Shown in pieces: positions 7,956 through 13,970 of a stretch of 22,357 nucleotides of DNA. The DNA lies in IMG/VR virus record IMGVR_UViG_3300035389_000102, positions 1 to 22,357 of that record; one strand, given 5' to 3'. This stretch comes from a virus. A program made the position numbers and the translations under genes. The notes beneath the pieces are model-generated. The model made no database searches and had not been told where the DNA came from. It was given only the letters and a program-made list of their open reading frames with translations. Positions within the stretch are counted from its first letter, which is position 1, and each line of letters begins with the position of its first letter.

Positions 7956-8044
7956 ACTGGGGTTGAATGTGTTTTCCTAACACCTATTTGAGTTTCTCGT
8001 ATCTAAGGAATTGTTAAATTCATTAAAAAGTATTCAACCCCAGT
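7956..8044. repeat. 13-bp perfect inverted repeat flanking 63 bp
   Basis: ACTGGGGTTGAAT (7956-7968) and ATTCAACCCCAGT (8032-8044) are exact inverted copies separated by 63 bases. They lie in the 221-bp gap between the tyrosine recombinase gene and the HNH gene, which otherwise contains no gene longer than a 14-codon leader. They may be recombinase or regulator sites, or form a long-range RNA stem ahead of the late operon. Confidence 0.7.
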
Positions 8045-8047
8045 CAT
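8003..8047 (-). CDS. Possible 14-codon leader peptide before the late operon
   Basis: A short open frame encodes MTGVEYFLMNLTIP, starting at ATG 8047, with AGGAGG (8060-8065) twelve bases upstream, and ending in TAG. Its codons 2-6 form one arm of the 13-bp inverted repeat, so its translation could affect RNA folding upstream of the HNH and terS genes. The ribosome-site spacing is rather long. It is listed only as a possibility. Confidence 0.25.
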   Translation of the reverse strand: MTGVEYFLMNLTIP

Positions 8048-8079
8048 ATCAACGGCTTTCCTCCTGTCGTAAAATCACA

Positions 8080-8107
8080 GTTTAACAACCTACTCATTTT
8101 GTTAAAC
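8080..8107. repeat. 9-bp inverted repeat GTTTAACAA/TTGTTAAAC
   Basis: GTTTAACAA (8080-8088) and TTGTTAAAC (8099-8107) are exact inverted copies with a 10-base spacer, just after the recombinase stop. A third near-copy, TTGTTAAAT, is at 8011-8019 inside the larger 13-bp repeat pair. The set resembles clustered protein-binding sites. Confidence 0.6.
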
Positions 8108-8132
8108 CAAACAGAAAAAAATATAAAACAGA

Positions 8133-8684
8133 TCAATATCTAAAGCTTTTCAACTTCCTGTCGATATAGTCCTGTTCCACACCAATGTACTCCAATGTTT
8201 GCAATTCGGTTGCATGGCCATAGATCTTCATCAGGATCGGTAAAGCATTCTTCTCGCCACACTGCAAATAGAAATGGTACCCAAATGTTTTCCGCATACT
8301 GTGCGTACTCAAATGAATACCAAACTGTTCGCCTGCTTTCGTAATAACCTGATAAGCGCGTTGCCTGCTGATCGCTCGATTGTAGTTCTCCCTCGACCTG
8401 ACCAGATAGTCTTCATTATCTTTCTCTGCAACATACTTGGCAATCTCTCGCCTTAGTTCCGGATTGACAATGATCTTCCGGATGTTCCCTGTCTTCTGCT
8501 CGGTTACCATAAAGTAGTCTTGGTCCCTAACATCCGACACCTTCAGCTTCAGTATGTCACTGATCCGCAGTCCGGAATAGATCCCCAGCATGAAGAGAAT
8601 GTAGTCCCGATCACACTGCATCTTCAAATATTCAGTTATGTCTTTCAGTACCCGCTTATCGCGGATTGGATTTGCTGCTGCCAT
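8133..8684 (-). CDS. Short tyrosine recombinase (catalytic domain only)
   Basis: A 183-aa tyrosine recombinase. All catalytic positions are visible: Arg40 in SGLRISDILKLK, Lys64 in EQKTGN, His128-x2-Arg131 in THSMRKTFGYHF, His157 in YGHATELQT and the nucleophile Tyr166 in TLEYIG. It lacks the arm-binding and most of the core-binding domains of phage integrases. Its size is near that of FimB/FimE invertases and XerH-like proteins. Similar short recombinases occur just upstream of the packaging genes in other Gram-positive phages. The ribosome site GAGGTGGAATA-ATG follows directly on a terminator (8698-8726), so expression needs read-through or regulation. The substrate is unknown; nearby inverted repeats are candidates. 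Confidence 0.9.
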   Translation of the reverse strand: MAAANPIRDKRVLKDITEYLKMQCDRDYILFMLGIYSGLRISDILKLKVSDVRDQDYFMVTEQKTGNIRKIIVNPELRREIAKYVAEKDNEDYLVRSRENYNRAISRQRAYQVITKAGEQFGIHLSTHSMRKTFGYHFYLQCGEKNALPILMKIYGHATELQTLEYIGVEQDYIDRKLKSFRY

Positions 8685-8697
8685 TATTCCACCTCAC

Positions 8698-8726
8698 AAA
8701 AAAGAGAACCGCTCTAGGCAATTCTC
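8698..8726 (-). terminator. Intrinsic terminator of the XRE-ImmA-PIN cassette
   Basis: On the minus strand GAGAATTGC and GCGGTTCTC pair (nine pairs, two G-U) around a five-base loop and are followed by six T. It lies about 50 bases after the PIN-like stop and ends 10 bases before the ribosome site of the recombinase gene. A perfect -10 hexamer (TATAAT, rc 8736-8741) lies just upstream of the hairpin. Confidence 0.8.
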
Positions 8727-8775
8727 CTTGATACCATTATATTCCCCAAATACAGCACGTAGTGTTCGTTTATTG

Positions 8776-9378
8776 TTAGAACCTTATATCTAATGTCTTA
8801 GCAATTCCCAATTCTTTAAACTCAGCAATTCTCTCTTCCCGTCTCCGACTAAAACTTTTTGCGGATGCTCGTCCTCTCGAATTATTCAGTTTATTATACT
8901 TGGCTTCTGCAATTTCATAATCCATATGACCTTTAGCAACAAGTATTATCAACAAATCATAATAAGCTAGAGGTATCGAATAATCTTTGAATAAGTAGAA
9001 CTCCGTGTCATTATTACTCACTACTATTGGTGGGGATGCTATTGCTACAGCAAGTGCAATACAATGTCTTTCACCAAGTCCACAGACATCAAATGCGCTC
9101 ATTACGTTTTTTTTGCTTATCTTTTCCGCAAGATCTAAATCCTTGTCATACACGACTTTAAAAGCATCGTTATTTGCAAGAACATCTAAGCAAGCTCCTA
9201 AATGACGCCCAGCCTTATTCCTAATTTCAACACGCTTGACATACTCAGGAACTAGTATTTTCTCTGCAAACATTTCAAGTAGCTCGATTTCATCATTTCG
9301 GATCAAATGCAAAAAAATATCTGTATCGCATATTACTTGCTCAAATTTTTCATACTGTCTTCGGGGGTAAATAGCCAT
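8776..9378 (-). CDS. PIN-like domain protein, putative RNase toxin
   Basis: About 200 aa from ATG 9378, behind AGGTGATT. A longer in-frame ATG at 9408 is less well placed. PIN-fold features include QVICDTDIFLHL near residues 14-25 (first acidic Asp18), CGLGERHCIALAVAIA near 99-114 (Glu103, the usual xGExxxIxLA turn) and VVSNNDTEF near 119-127. PIN proteins are metal-dependent RNases and often toxins. It overlaps the ImmA/IrrE gene end by about 29 bases and is last in a cassette with an XRE regulator. XRE-ImmA/IrrE-PIN combinations are known as toxin-antitoxin-like modules. Activity here is not demonstrated. The basic C-terminus (RRREER) might bind RNA. Confidence 0.8.
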   Translation of the reverse strand: MAIYPRRQYEKFEQVICDTDIFLHLIRNDEIELLEMFAEKILVPEYVKRVEIRNKAGRHLGACLDVLANNDAFKVVYDKDLDLAEKISKKNVMSAFDVCGLGERHCIALAVAIASPPIVVSNNDTEFYLFKDYSIPLAYYDLLIILVAKGHMDYEIAEAKYNKLNNSRGRASAKSFSRRREERIAEFKELGIAKTLDIRF

Positions 9379-10114
9379 AATCACCTGGGTCCTTTCCGAT
9401 GAATTCAAGTAGTTCTTGCAACAACGAATATGAAATCAAACCTTGCTCAAAATTCTCACGTGTTTTTTGAATCCATTCTTCTGAAACATGATTTCGTCCA
9501 GACGGTTTAATAAGCGAAACATCAAACCCTTCACGTTCAGTTAGTTTTACTAGCTTCTCATGATTTTCCAAAGTACCCATTTCACGTAATTCATCGTATT
9601 TTTCAGGAGCACATAATCCTATTTTTACTAAACGCTTTAGCATAGCTTTATAGCTCACTCTGAATTTATTGTGCATTCTTACAATATGCCTAGGCTCTAC
9701 TTCACTCGGATTTACACTTGGCGCCAGTTTATAAAACTGTTTTTTTACGCTTTGTTCTGGCATTAAGAAGAGTGATGCAAACACATTTGCCTTTTCTTCA
9801 TTTTCTTCATCTGCTTCGAGTACTTCGCCAGTCATTAACTTATGATGATCTTGAACTAAATGGTAATACTCATGCGCTGCTGTATAAATCTGGTGTCCCA
9901 ATGTATAGTTGGTATTAATTATCACAATAAATTCATCATGGTAATAAGTAGAAAATCCTGATATTTTTTTACTTTCAAATGGATAAAGTACAAGAATTGC
10001 ATTTTCCTCGATCACATCAAAAATATCTAAAAACATATCAGATGCAATTTTACTGCGTTCTTGTGCTGCCAATATTTCAAGATCGTTTTCTATCTCTAAA
10101 TCAATTTTAAACAC
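9350..10114 (-). CDS. ImmA/IrrE-family metallopeptidase
   Basis: A 254-aa protein with the HEYYH zinc motif at residues 81-85. A downstream EEKANVFASLFLMP segment (about 106-119) supplies the third metal ligand and the family's ANxFAxxLLMP signature. Such peptidases (COG2856/DUF955) cleave partner repressors, as ImmA cleaves ImmR in ICEBs1. The C-terminal ~100 residues form an uncharacterised extension. It starts with GTG at 10114 behind GAGGTGAT, seven bases after the XRE stop. It overlaps the PIN-like gene, so the three genes are co-translated. The likely substrate is the adjacent XRE protein, perhaps also the prophage repressor (inference). Confidence 0.9.
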   Translation of the reverse strand: MFKIDLEIENDLEILAAQERSKIASDMFLDIFDVIEENAILVLYPFESKKISGFSTYYHDEFIVIINTNYTLGHQIYTAAHEYYHLVQDHHKLMTGEVLEADEENEEKANVFASLFLMPEQSVKKQFYKLAPSVNPSEVEPRHIVRMHNKFRVSYKAMLKRLVKIGLCAPEKYDELREMGTLENHEKLVKLTEREGFDVSLIKPSGRNHVSEEWIQKTRENFEQGLISYSLLQELLEFIGKDPGDYGYLPPKTV

Positions 10115-10120
10115 TAGATA

Positions 10121-10492
10121 TCACCTCTTCCATGCTGGATACTTTGGTTCAGCTTTCGCTCTTATATTCTTTTGATTAATAAAACTTTTTAGAACTTCCT
10201 CAACATAATAAATTTCATCAAGTACCAAATCACCTTCGCTAATCTCAAATCTTTTACGGAACACTTCGGTCATTTCTTCATCTTCTTCAAAAAAATCATT
10301 CAAATCACTTTTTAAAGCTTTCGCAATTGCTTTCAACTCGATTGCGCTTAAGACACGTTGATCTGTTTCAATTTTACTTAAAGCGACTCGAGATAACTCA
10401 ATACCATCCTTTGCTATCAAATCACATAACTGTGATTGAGTATAATTCAGCGCCATTCTTTTTTCTTGTATACGCCCACCTATTTCTCCCAT
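10121..10492 (-). CDS. XRE-family regulator of the ImmA-PIN cassette
   Basis: A 123-aa protein with an N-terminal helix-turn-helix of the Cro/CI type: RIQEKRMALNYTQSQLCDLI, then ELSRVALSKIETDQR as the recognition helix region, residues ~7-60. The acidic C-terminal part (FFEEDEEMTEVFRKRF) probably mediates dimerisation or contact with the peptidase. It is first in the cassette, with an AAGGAGGG ribosome site and a good promoter. A dyad, ATACT-8-AGTAT, overlaps the -10. Autorepression through that dyad and relief by ImmA/IrrE cleavage is the expected circuit; this is inferred from related systems. Confidence 0.88.
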   Translation of the reverse strand: MGEIGGRIQEKRMALNYTQSQLCDLIAKDGIELSRVALSKIETDQRVLSAIELKAIAKALKSDLNDFFEEDEEMTEVFRKRFEISEGDLVLDEIYYVEEVLKSFINQKNIRAKAEPKYPAWKR

Positions 10493-10515
10493 CTTTGTTC
10501 CCTCCTTGTAACTTA

Positions 10516-10544
10516 ATACTACACCATCAGTATTTTTTTATCAA
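10516..10544 (-). promoter_or_regulatory. Promoter and operator of the XRE-ImmA-PIN cassette
   Basis: On the minus strand, TTGATA (rc 10539-10544) and TAGTAT (rc 10516-10521) are separated by exactly 17 bases. An inverted repeat, ATACT-8-AGTAT (10516-10533), covers the -10, as expected for an autoregulated XRE gene. The promoter overlaps the last codons and stop of the late-regulator gene. Confidence 0.7.
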
Positions 10545-10974
10545 CTTTTTGCAATAAATGTTCCTTTTTAGAACATTGTCGGATATATCCATAACTATAT
10601 CCTAAATCCTCAGCAATTTCTTTCAAAGATTTTCCTTCGATCACTCTCTTATAAACAATCTTATATTCAATCCCGTCCATATTGCTAATTCGAACTTCCA
10701 TAGCTTTCTGGCACTCTTTGACTTTATCAAGCAACAACTGATATTTCTCAATATCCTTCTCCAATGCTGCAATATGTGGCAGTTGCTCCGTCATATCCAA
10801 CTTACAATGATTCTCCTGAACTCTCGGTTTTGAATAGTCAATTCCAGAAACATCGCCAATCGGCTTCAACCACCCATCCACAATCGCATCCTTCTGGGCG
10901 ATGAGTGACTCAAGCCGCATTTCATATATTTCAATCTCTCTGCATAGATCCTGATAACATTTCACAAACTCCAT
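10519..10974 (-). CDS. Sigma-like/ArpU-type late transcription regulator
   Basis: A 151-aa protein with a helical, coiled-coil-like N-terminal two thirds. Its C-terminal HTH reads YKRVIEGKSLKEIAEDLGYS then YGYIRQCSKK, resembling sigma-70 region 4 and the DUF1492/ArpU phage regulators. Genes of this type sit at the end of the early region and switch on packaging and structural genes. The start at 10974 is chosen because AGGGGAGA lies in front. A longer frame to 11007 would begin inside a terminator. The packaging genes lie downstream beyond the inserted cassette. Confidence 0.75.
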   Translation of the reverse strand: MEFVKCYQDLCREIEIYEMRLESLIAQKDAIVDGWLKPIGDVSGIDYSKPRVQENHCKLDMTEQLPHIAALEKDIEKYQLLLDKVKECQKAMEVRISNMDGIEYKIVYKRVIEGKSLKEIAEDLGYSYGYIRQCSKKEHLLQKVDKKILMV

Positions 10975-10993
10975 CTTTTTCTCTCCCCTCACA

Positions 10994-11032
10994 ATAAAAA
11001 AAGACACTCCTGGTATGTTACTCAGAAGTGTC
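10994..11032 (-). terminator. Intrinsic terminator before the late regulator
   Basis: On the minus strand GACACTTCTG and CAGGAGTGTC pair (ten pairs, one G-U) around a ten-base loop, followed by seven T. A second small GC-rich dyad (CCGGACATGCCGG, about 11034-11046) precedes it. It would end the early operon transcript just before the late-regulator gene, whose ribosome site is 10-20 bases further on. Confidence 0.85.
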
Positions 11033-11055
11033 CGCCGGCATGTCCGGTAGGACTG

Positions 11056-11232
11056 CTATATTTTTTTCTTCTCCTTGAGTTGCAGATTGCAACTCAAATT
11101 ATCTTGATGAACACTTATCGAAATGTCGAAGTGCGCCAATCCGCCCTGCGCTTCAAGTATCGATAATGATGAATGGATATACTCTGTTATCCTATCCTCT
11201 AACTTCTGTCTCTTTTCAATCTGTCCTGGCAT
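11056..11232 (-). CDS. Small phage protein, 58 aa
   Basis: A short gene starting MPGQIEKRQKLEDRITEYIH, with an N-terminal helix and a second half (AHFDISISVHQDNLSCNLQL) that looks beta-stranded. It begins 18 bases after the previous stop, with GGTGAGAG in front, and is the last gene before the early terminator. No function is recognised. Confidence 0.6.
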   Translation of the reverse strand: MPGQIEKRQKLEDRITEYIHSSLSILEAQGGLAHFDISISVHQDNLSCNLQLKEKKKI

Positions 11233-11249
11233 CTCTCACCGTCCATTTA

Positions 11250-11510
11250 TTATTTTGTACCGCCCTTACTTTCATTCACAATAATTGCCGATTCAGTTGT
11301 TATAAAACAAGGTTGAACGGTCTGACCAATCAAATACAAATAGATCCGGCCATTCTCAATTATTTGATTTTTCTCGAAAGGAGTCAACTCCCACACAGTT
11401 TCAAAGCACGGGGACACTCCATCATTCATCGTGCAACTCGTCGCCGGAAGATCTCCGGCACCCTCTTTTCTAAATACAATATCGCTTGTTTCTGTTTTCA
11501 CTGGTTTCAT
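11250..11510 (-). CDS. Hypothetical phage protein, 86 aa
   Basis: An 86-aa protein with a GGAGGGA ribosome site. It contains three cysteines and several beta-type segments (RIYLYLIGQTVQPCFITTES). The sequence TSCTMNDGVSPCFETVWELTPFE suggests a small compact beta domain. I do not recognise it. It follows the 45-aa gene by 18 bases in the same transcriptional unit. Confidence 0.65.
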   Translation of the reverse strand: MKPVKTETSDIVFRKEGAGDLPATSCTMNDGVSPCFETVWELTPFEKNQIIENGRIYLYLIGQTVQPCFITTESAIIVNESKGGTK

Positions 11511-11528
11511 ATGCTTCTCCCTCCAAGA

Positions 11529-11666
11529 TCACCTACCACCATTTACTTTCACTTTGACTTCATCCGATAGTGTACACATAGCACTTTGAACCACTGGATC
11601 ACTTAAGTCTCCAAACATTAGAAGCTCAATTTGCGCTGATAATAAGTTCAAAATCTCTCGTTCCAT
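11529..11666 (-). CDS. Small phage protein, 45 aa
   Basis: A 45-codon gene starting MEREILNLLSAQIELLMFGD behind an excellent GAGGAGGAGAG ribosome site. The protein looks helical, with a short basic end (KVKVNGGR). Tight spacing with neighbours supports expression. No function is recognised. Confidence 0.6.
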   Translation of the reverse strand: MEREILNLLSAQIELLMFGDLSDPVVQSAMCTLSDEVKVKVNGGR

Positions 11667-11705
11667 TGCTCTCCTCCTCAGTTACAAAACCAACTCTTTA
11701 CGTCT

Positions 11706-12440
11706 TTATTGATAAGATGCCTCAGGTTCTTTCTCCGGTACTATAAATTCACTCTCGAATTCAGTATCCATCTCAATTTTGGTAGAATCTTGTTCAAGCC
11801 GCATAATGAGTATATCCAAATCTCTCAATCCTCTCAGAGATCTTATATCCACTTGACTTCCATATGCATAAATTTCCCATTTGCTTCGATATTTCCACAT
11901 ACGAATTCCTAGATTCATGCTCTCATCATGTTCACATTCAAAATATACACTGGCATATCGAAAGCTACTCCATGACTTTTCATCTTCAATTTCAACTGAC
12001 AACGATACACCAACTTCTTCATATCGAAGCCCATCATCATAGTCCACTTCGAGACCATCAGTATCAACATTCTCTGCAACATACTTCATCCACTTTTCAA
12101 AAATTGCCGACAATGAGATCTTTTCAATCTTCTCATCAAGCAGCAGGCCCTTGAAATTCTCAGCGAGTTTCAAGTTTTCTCCCATTGCCTGCTCAACAAA
12201 CTCAGAAAGCAACGAATCCATTTTAACCAGGTACTTCGAAAAGTCTTGGTTCTCGATTCGTTCCACCATAACATCTTCAATCTTCTTCTTCAAAACTTTT
12301 GTCACATCGCCATATCTTGAAAACAAATCATCAACAGAATTTCTGATGCTTTTCTCAAATTCTTCTTCAATCGCCTTAGTGATAGTACCATCCTCAAGTT
12401 TTTTCTCAATTACACTTTGCAACTCTTGTTCAATATTCAT
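11706..12440 (-). CDS. Conserved phage protein of unknown function, 244 aa
   Basis: A 244-aa acidic protein. The first ~120 residues are charged helices (IEKKLEDGTITKAIEEEFEKSIR and similar), suggesting a coiled-coil or oligomerisation region. Residues about 130-225 look beta-rich (GVSLSVEIEDEK, YASVYFECEHDE, SKWEIYAYGSQVDIR). The tail is unstructured and Glu-rich. Its start overlaps the previous stop (ATGA). No catalytic motif is visible. It sits in the early operon after the replication genes. Confidence 0.75.
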   Translation of the reverse strand: MNIEQELQSVIEKKLEDGTITKAIEEEFEKSIRNSVDDLFSRYGDVTKVLKKKIEDVMVERIENQDFSKYLVKMDSLLSEFVEQAMGENLKLAENFKGLLLDEKIEKISLSAIFEKWMKYVAENVDTDGLEVDYDDGLRYEEVGVSLSVEIEDEKSWSSFRYASVYFECEHDESMNLGIRMWKYRSKWEIYAYGSQVDIRSLRGLRDLDILIMRLEQDSTKIEMDTEFESEFIVPEKEPEASYQ

Positions 12441-12619
12441 TTCACTTTCGCCCCTTTCATCATCTTCAACGACTTCGGATCCATTTCCAGCATCTTCTTC
12501 GCCGCCTCATCATAGAGAATAACCTTGCCATTATCTTCCGACTTGTACAACACCATCTCCGGATTCAATCGCATTTGGTAACTGTACAGCGCTGGTGCAT
12601 CAATCTCCACTTTATGCAT
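12437..12619 (-). CDS. Small phage protein, 60 aa
   Basis: A 60-aa protein from ATG 12619 (MHKVEIDAPALYSYQMRLNP) with an AGGAGGAGAAAT ribosome site, overlapping the zinc-binding gene by eight bases. A longer frame back to 12724 lies wholly inside that neighbour and has no ribosome site. Lys-rich at the C-terminus (KSLKMMKGAKVK). No recognised function. Confidence 0.65.
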   Translation of the reverse strand: MHKVEIDAPALYSYQMRLNPEMVLYKSEDNGKVILYDEAAKKMLEMDPKSLKMMKGAKVK

Positions 12620-12890
12620 ATTTCTCCTCCTGCTCCATCTGATGTATGGTCCTTCTTCCGACCACCAATTCATCCAATCCAAATTCCTCAACCACTCGAT
12701 CGTTGCCATCCCAATACTCAACAAAGATCCGCTTTTTCATATGCATGTAATACCAACCCGAAATACCTCTGCCCTTTATGTGAATTTGCTTCAGGCACCT
12801 CCCGCAAAATGCCTTGCCTCCGATCACAATCAAATTCGTGTTTCTTACTGATCGATTGCATGCAGCACAGTTAATTAATCTACTGGCCAT
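12612..12890 (-). CDS. Small zinc-binding phage protein, 92 aa
   Basis: About 92 aa from ATG 12890. The N-terminal half is a Cys4 zinc module, CAACNRSV then FCGRC, followed by a short beta region (RIFVEYWDGNDRVVEEFGLD). The start overlaps the DnaC-like stop by 11 bases; the ribosome site is weak, so translational coupling is likely. A longer frame to 13049 lies inside the DnaC gene and is unlikely. Function unknown; it could bind nucleic acid or a replication partner. Confidence 0.65.
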   Translation of the reverse strand: MASRLINCAACNRSVRNTNLIVIGGKAFCGRCLKQIHIKGRGISGWYYMHMKKRIFVEYWDGNDRVVEEFGLDELVVGRRTIHQMEQEEKYA

Positions 12891-13668
12891 AGAACCTGTG
12901 ATCCAGCTTTGGATCCTTGAATTCGACGATGTTGCCGCGGGCATACTCAACCAATCGTCCTGTAATTGCTCGATCCATATTACGTAACTCTTCAATCGTT
13001 TTTTCGCAAGTAACCACAATCCCCTTTTTCTTGAAATAACGATAGTCAATGATCTGAAACATCGTATCGATGTGACTCATCAAGGGATTCTTTTGGCCAT
13101 TCCACTCTCGGATCGTCGTCCTGAAGATATCGTCAATTACCAAGAGCTCTGCATCCTTGTACTGGCTAATCACTTTGTACAGATCCTTTTCTTTCTTGGC
13201 GTTTGCAAAGGTAGCAAGCAAATCTTGGAATGTCACATAGCGCACCAGCACATTCTTCTTGATCAAAGCATTTGCTATCCCGATACATAAATGGGTTTTG
13301 CCTGCGCCATTTTGTCCCATCAACATAAAATTCATATGCATGTTGTCATACTTTCCAAAGATCTCAACAAACCGTTTGGATCGACTCAATGCATCAGCCT
13401 GGACCTCATTCTTTGGGATGTAATTATCCAGGGTACGATCCTGAAAAGCCTCTGCAATCCCTGAATCCTGCAAAGCATGAATTGCCTTCTTGCGTTTCAA
13501 GCACTCACACGGCCGGCAAAATTCACGACCATCATCTTTGGTCACAATCTCCCAACCCGAATCATGACAAAGCGGGCACTTATACTGCGTTTGTGTCTTT
13601 CTTTGCACTGCGCCCTGGTTAGAATTGGTTCCAATCCCGTTCTGCAAGATCTGGTTCAACGCTGTCAT
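12880..13668 (-). CDS. DnaC/DnaI-like helicase loader ATPase
   Basis: A 262-aa protein with an N-terminal Cys cluster (CPLC near 31-34, CRPCEC near 51-56), as in phage DnaC/DnaI zinc regions. An AAA+ core follows: Walker A GQNGAGKTH at 118-126, Walker B ELLVIDDIF near 174-182 and sensor-like VVTCEKT. The C-terminus has AITGRLVEYARGNIVEF, the arginine-finger region usual in these loaders. It loads the host replicative helicase at the phage origin together with the replisome organiser upstream. The ribosome site is AAAGGAGTGAGGTGA. The start overlaps the preceding frame by 50 bases. Confidence 0.93.
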   Translation of the reverse strand: MTALNQILQNGIGTNSNQGAVQRKTQTQYKCPLCHDSGWEIVTKDDGREFCRPCECLKRKKAIHALQDSGIAEAFQDRTLDNYIPKNEVQADALSRSKRFVEIFGKYDNMHMNFMLMGQNGAGKTHLCIGIANALIKKNVLVRYVTFQDLLATFANAKKEKDLYKVISQYKDAELLVIDDIFRTTIREWNGQKNPLMSHIDTMFQIIDYRYFKKKGIVVTCEKTIEELRNMDRAITGRLVEYARGNIVEFKDPKLDHRFYGQ

Positions 13669-13876
13669 TCACCTCACTCCTTTCAGCTGGTATCTGTCCT
13701 TTGGCTAAGCGTTCTCTGTATGCGCCAATCACCCAATTCCGCATCACATGGTAATCACTCTTGTACTTCTTGCCATTACCGATCTTGTAATTGTTCAGGT
13801 AATCAATCACCCATTTTGCTCCCGATACCTCCACTTCCTCCACGAGTTTTTGATATTGATCTTCGGTCAGTTTCAC
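13619..13876 (-). pseudogene. C-terminal part of the split replisome organiser
   Basis: This frame encodes VKLTEDQYQKLVEEVEVSG, then VIDYLNNYKIGNGKKYKSDY and VMRNWVI. This is the conserved C-terminal module that normally ends phage replisome-organiser (DUF4373/Lin1244) proteins. The frame is open back to 13987, encoding repeated KVKES units continuous with the repeat in the upstream gene. The GTG at 13876 has no ribosome site. It is therefore best read as the 3' part of the 13960-14574 gene, separated by a -1 shift. Whether it is made by frameshifting, by repeat-length variation, or is dead cannot be decided from one sequence. Confidence 0.75.
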
Positions 13877-13932
13877 GTTTTCAGCATAGGCGATTTTAGG
13901 TGGAGAGGGTTTGCTCGCTTTACTCTTTTTCT

Positions 13933-13970
13933 CTTTACTTTCCTTTACTTTACTTTCCTTTACTTTACTT
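13933..13970 (-). repeat. Pentanucleotide repeat tract (TAAAG/GAAAG)n
   Basis: On the plus strand the tract reads CTTTA, CTTTC, CTTTA, CTTTA, CTTTC, CTTTA, CTTTA, CTT: seven five-base units plus three bases, with a higher 15-base period. It covers the stop of the DUF4373 frame (13960-13962) and lies in the region where the two frames overlap. Loss of one unit would fuse the frames. Confidence 0.85.

Noticed and set aside
8133-8684. Main prophage integrase
   Set aside because: The protein has only a catalytic domain and sits in the late region beside the packaging genes, not near the repressor; a full-length integrase is expected outside the window.
12619-12724. Upstream extension of the 60-aa gene
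   Set aside because: It lies entirely within the zinc-binding gene, and only the ATG at 12619 has AGGAGG.
12890-13049. Upstream extension of the 92-aa zinc-binding gene
   Set aside because: It would overlap the DnaC-like gene by about 170 bases with no ribosome site and unusual composition; the conserved Cys module starts after ATG 12890.
13933-13970. CRISPR-like short repeats
   Set aside because: The units are five bases long and contiguous, without spacers; this is a simple sequence repeat.
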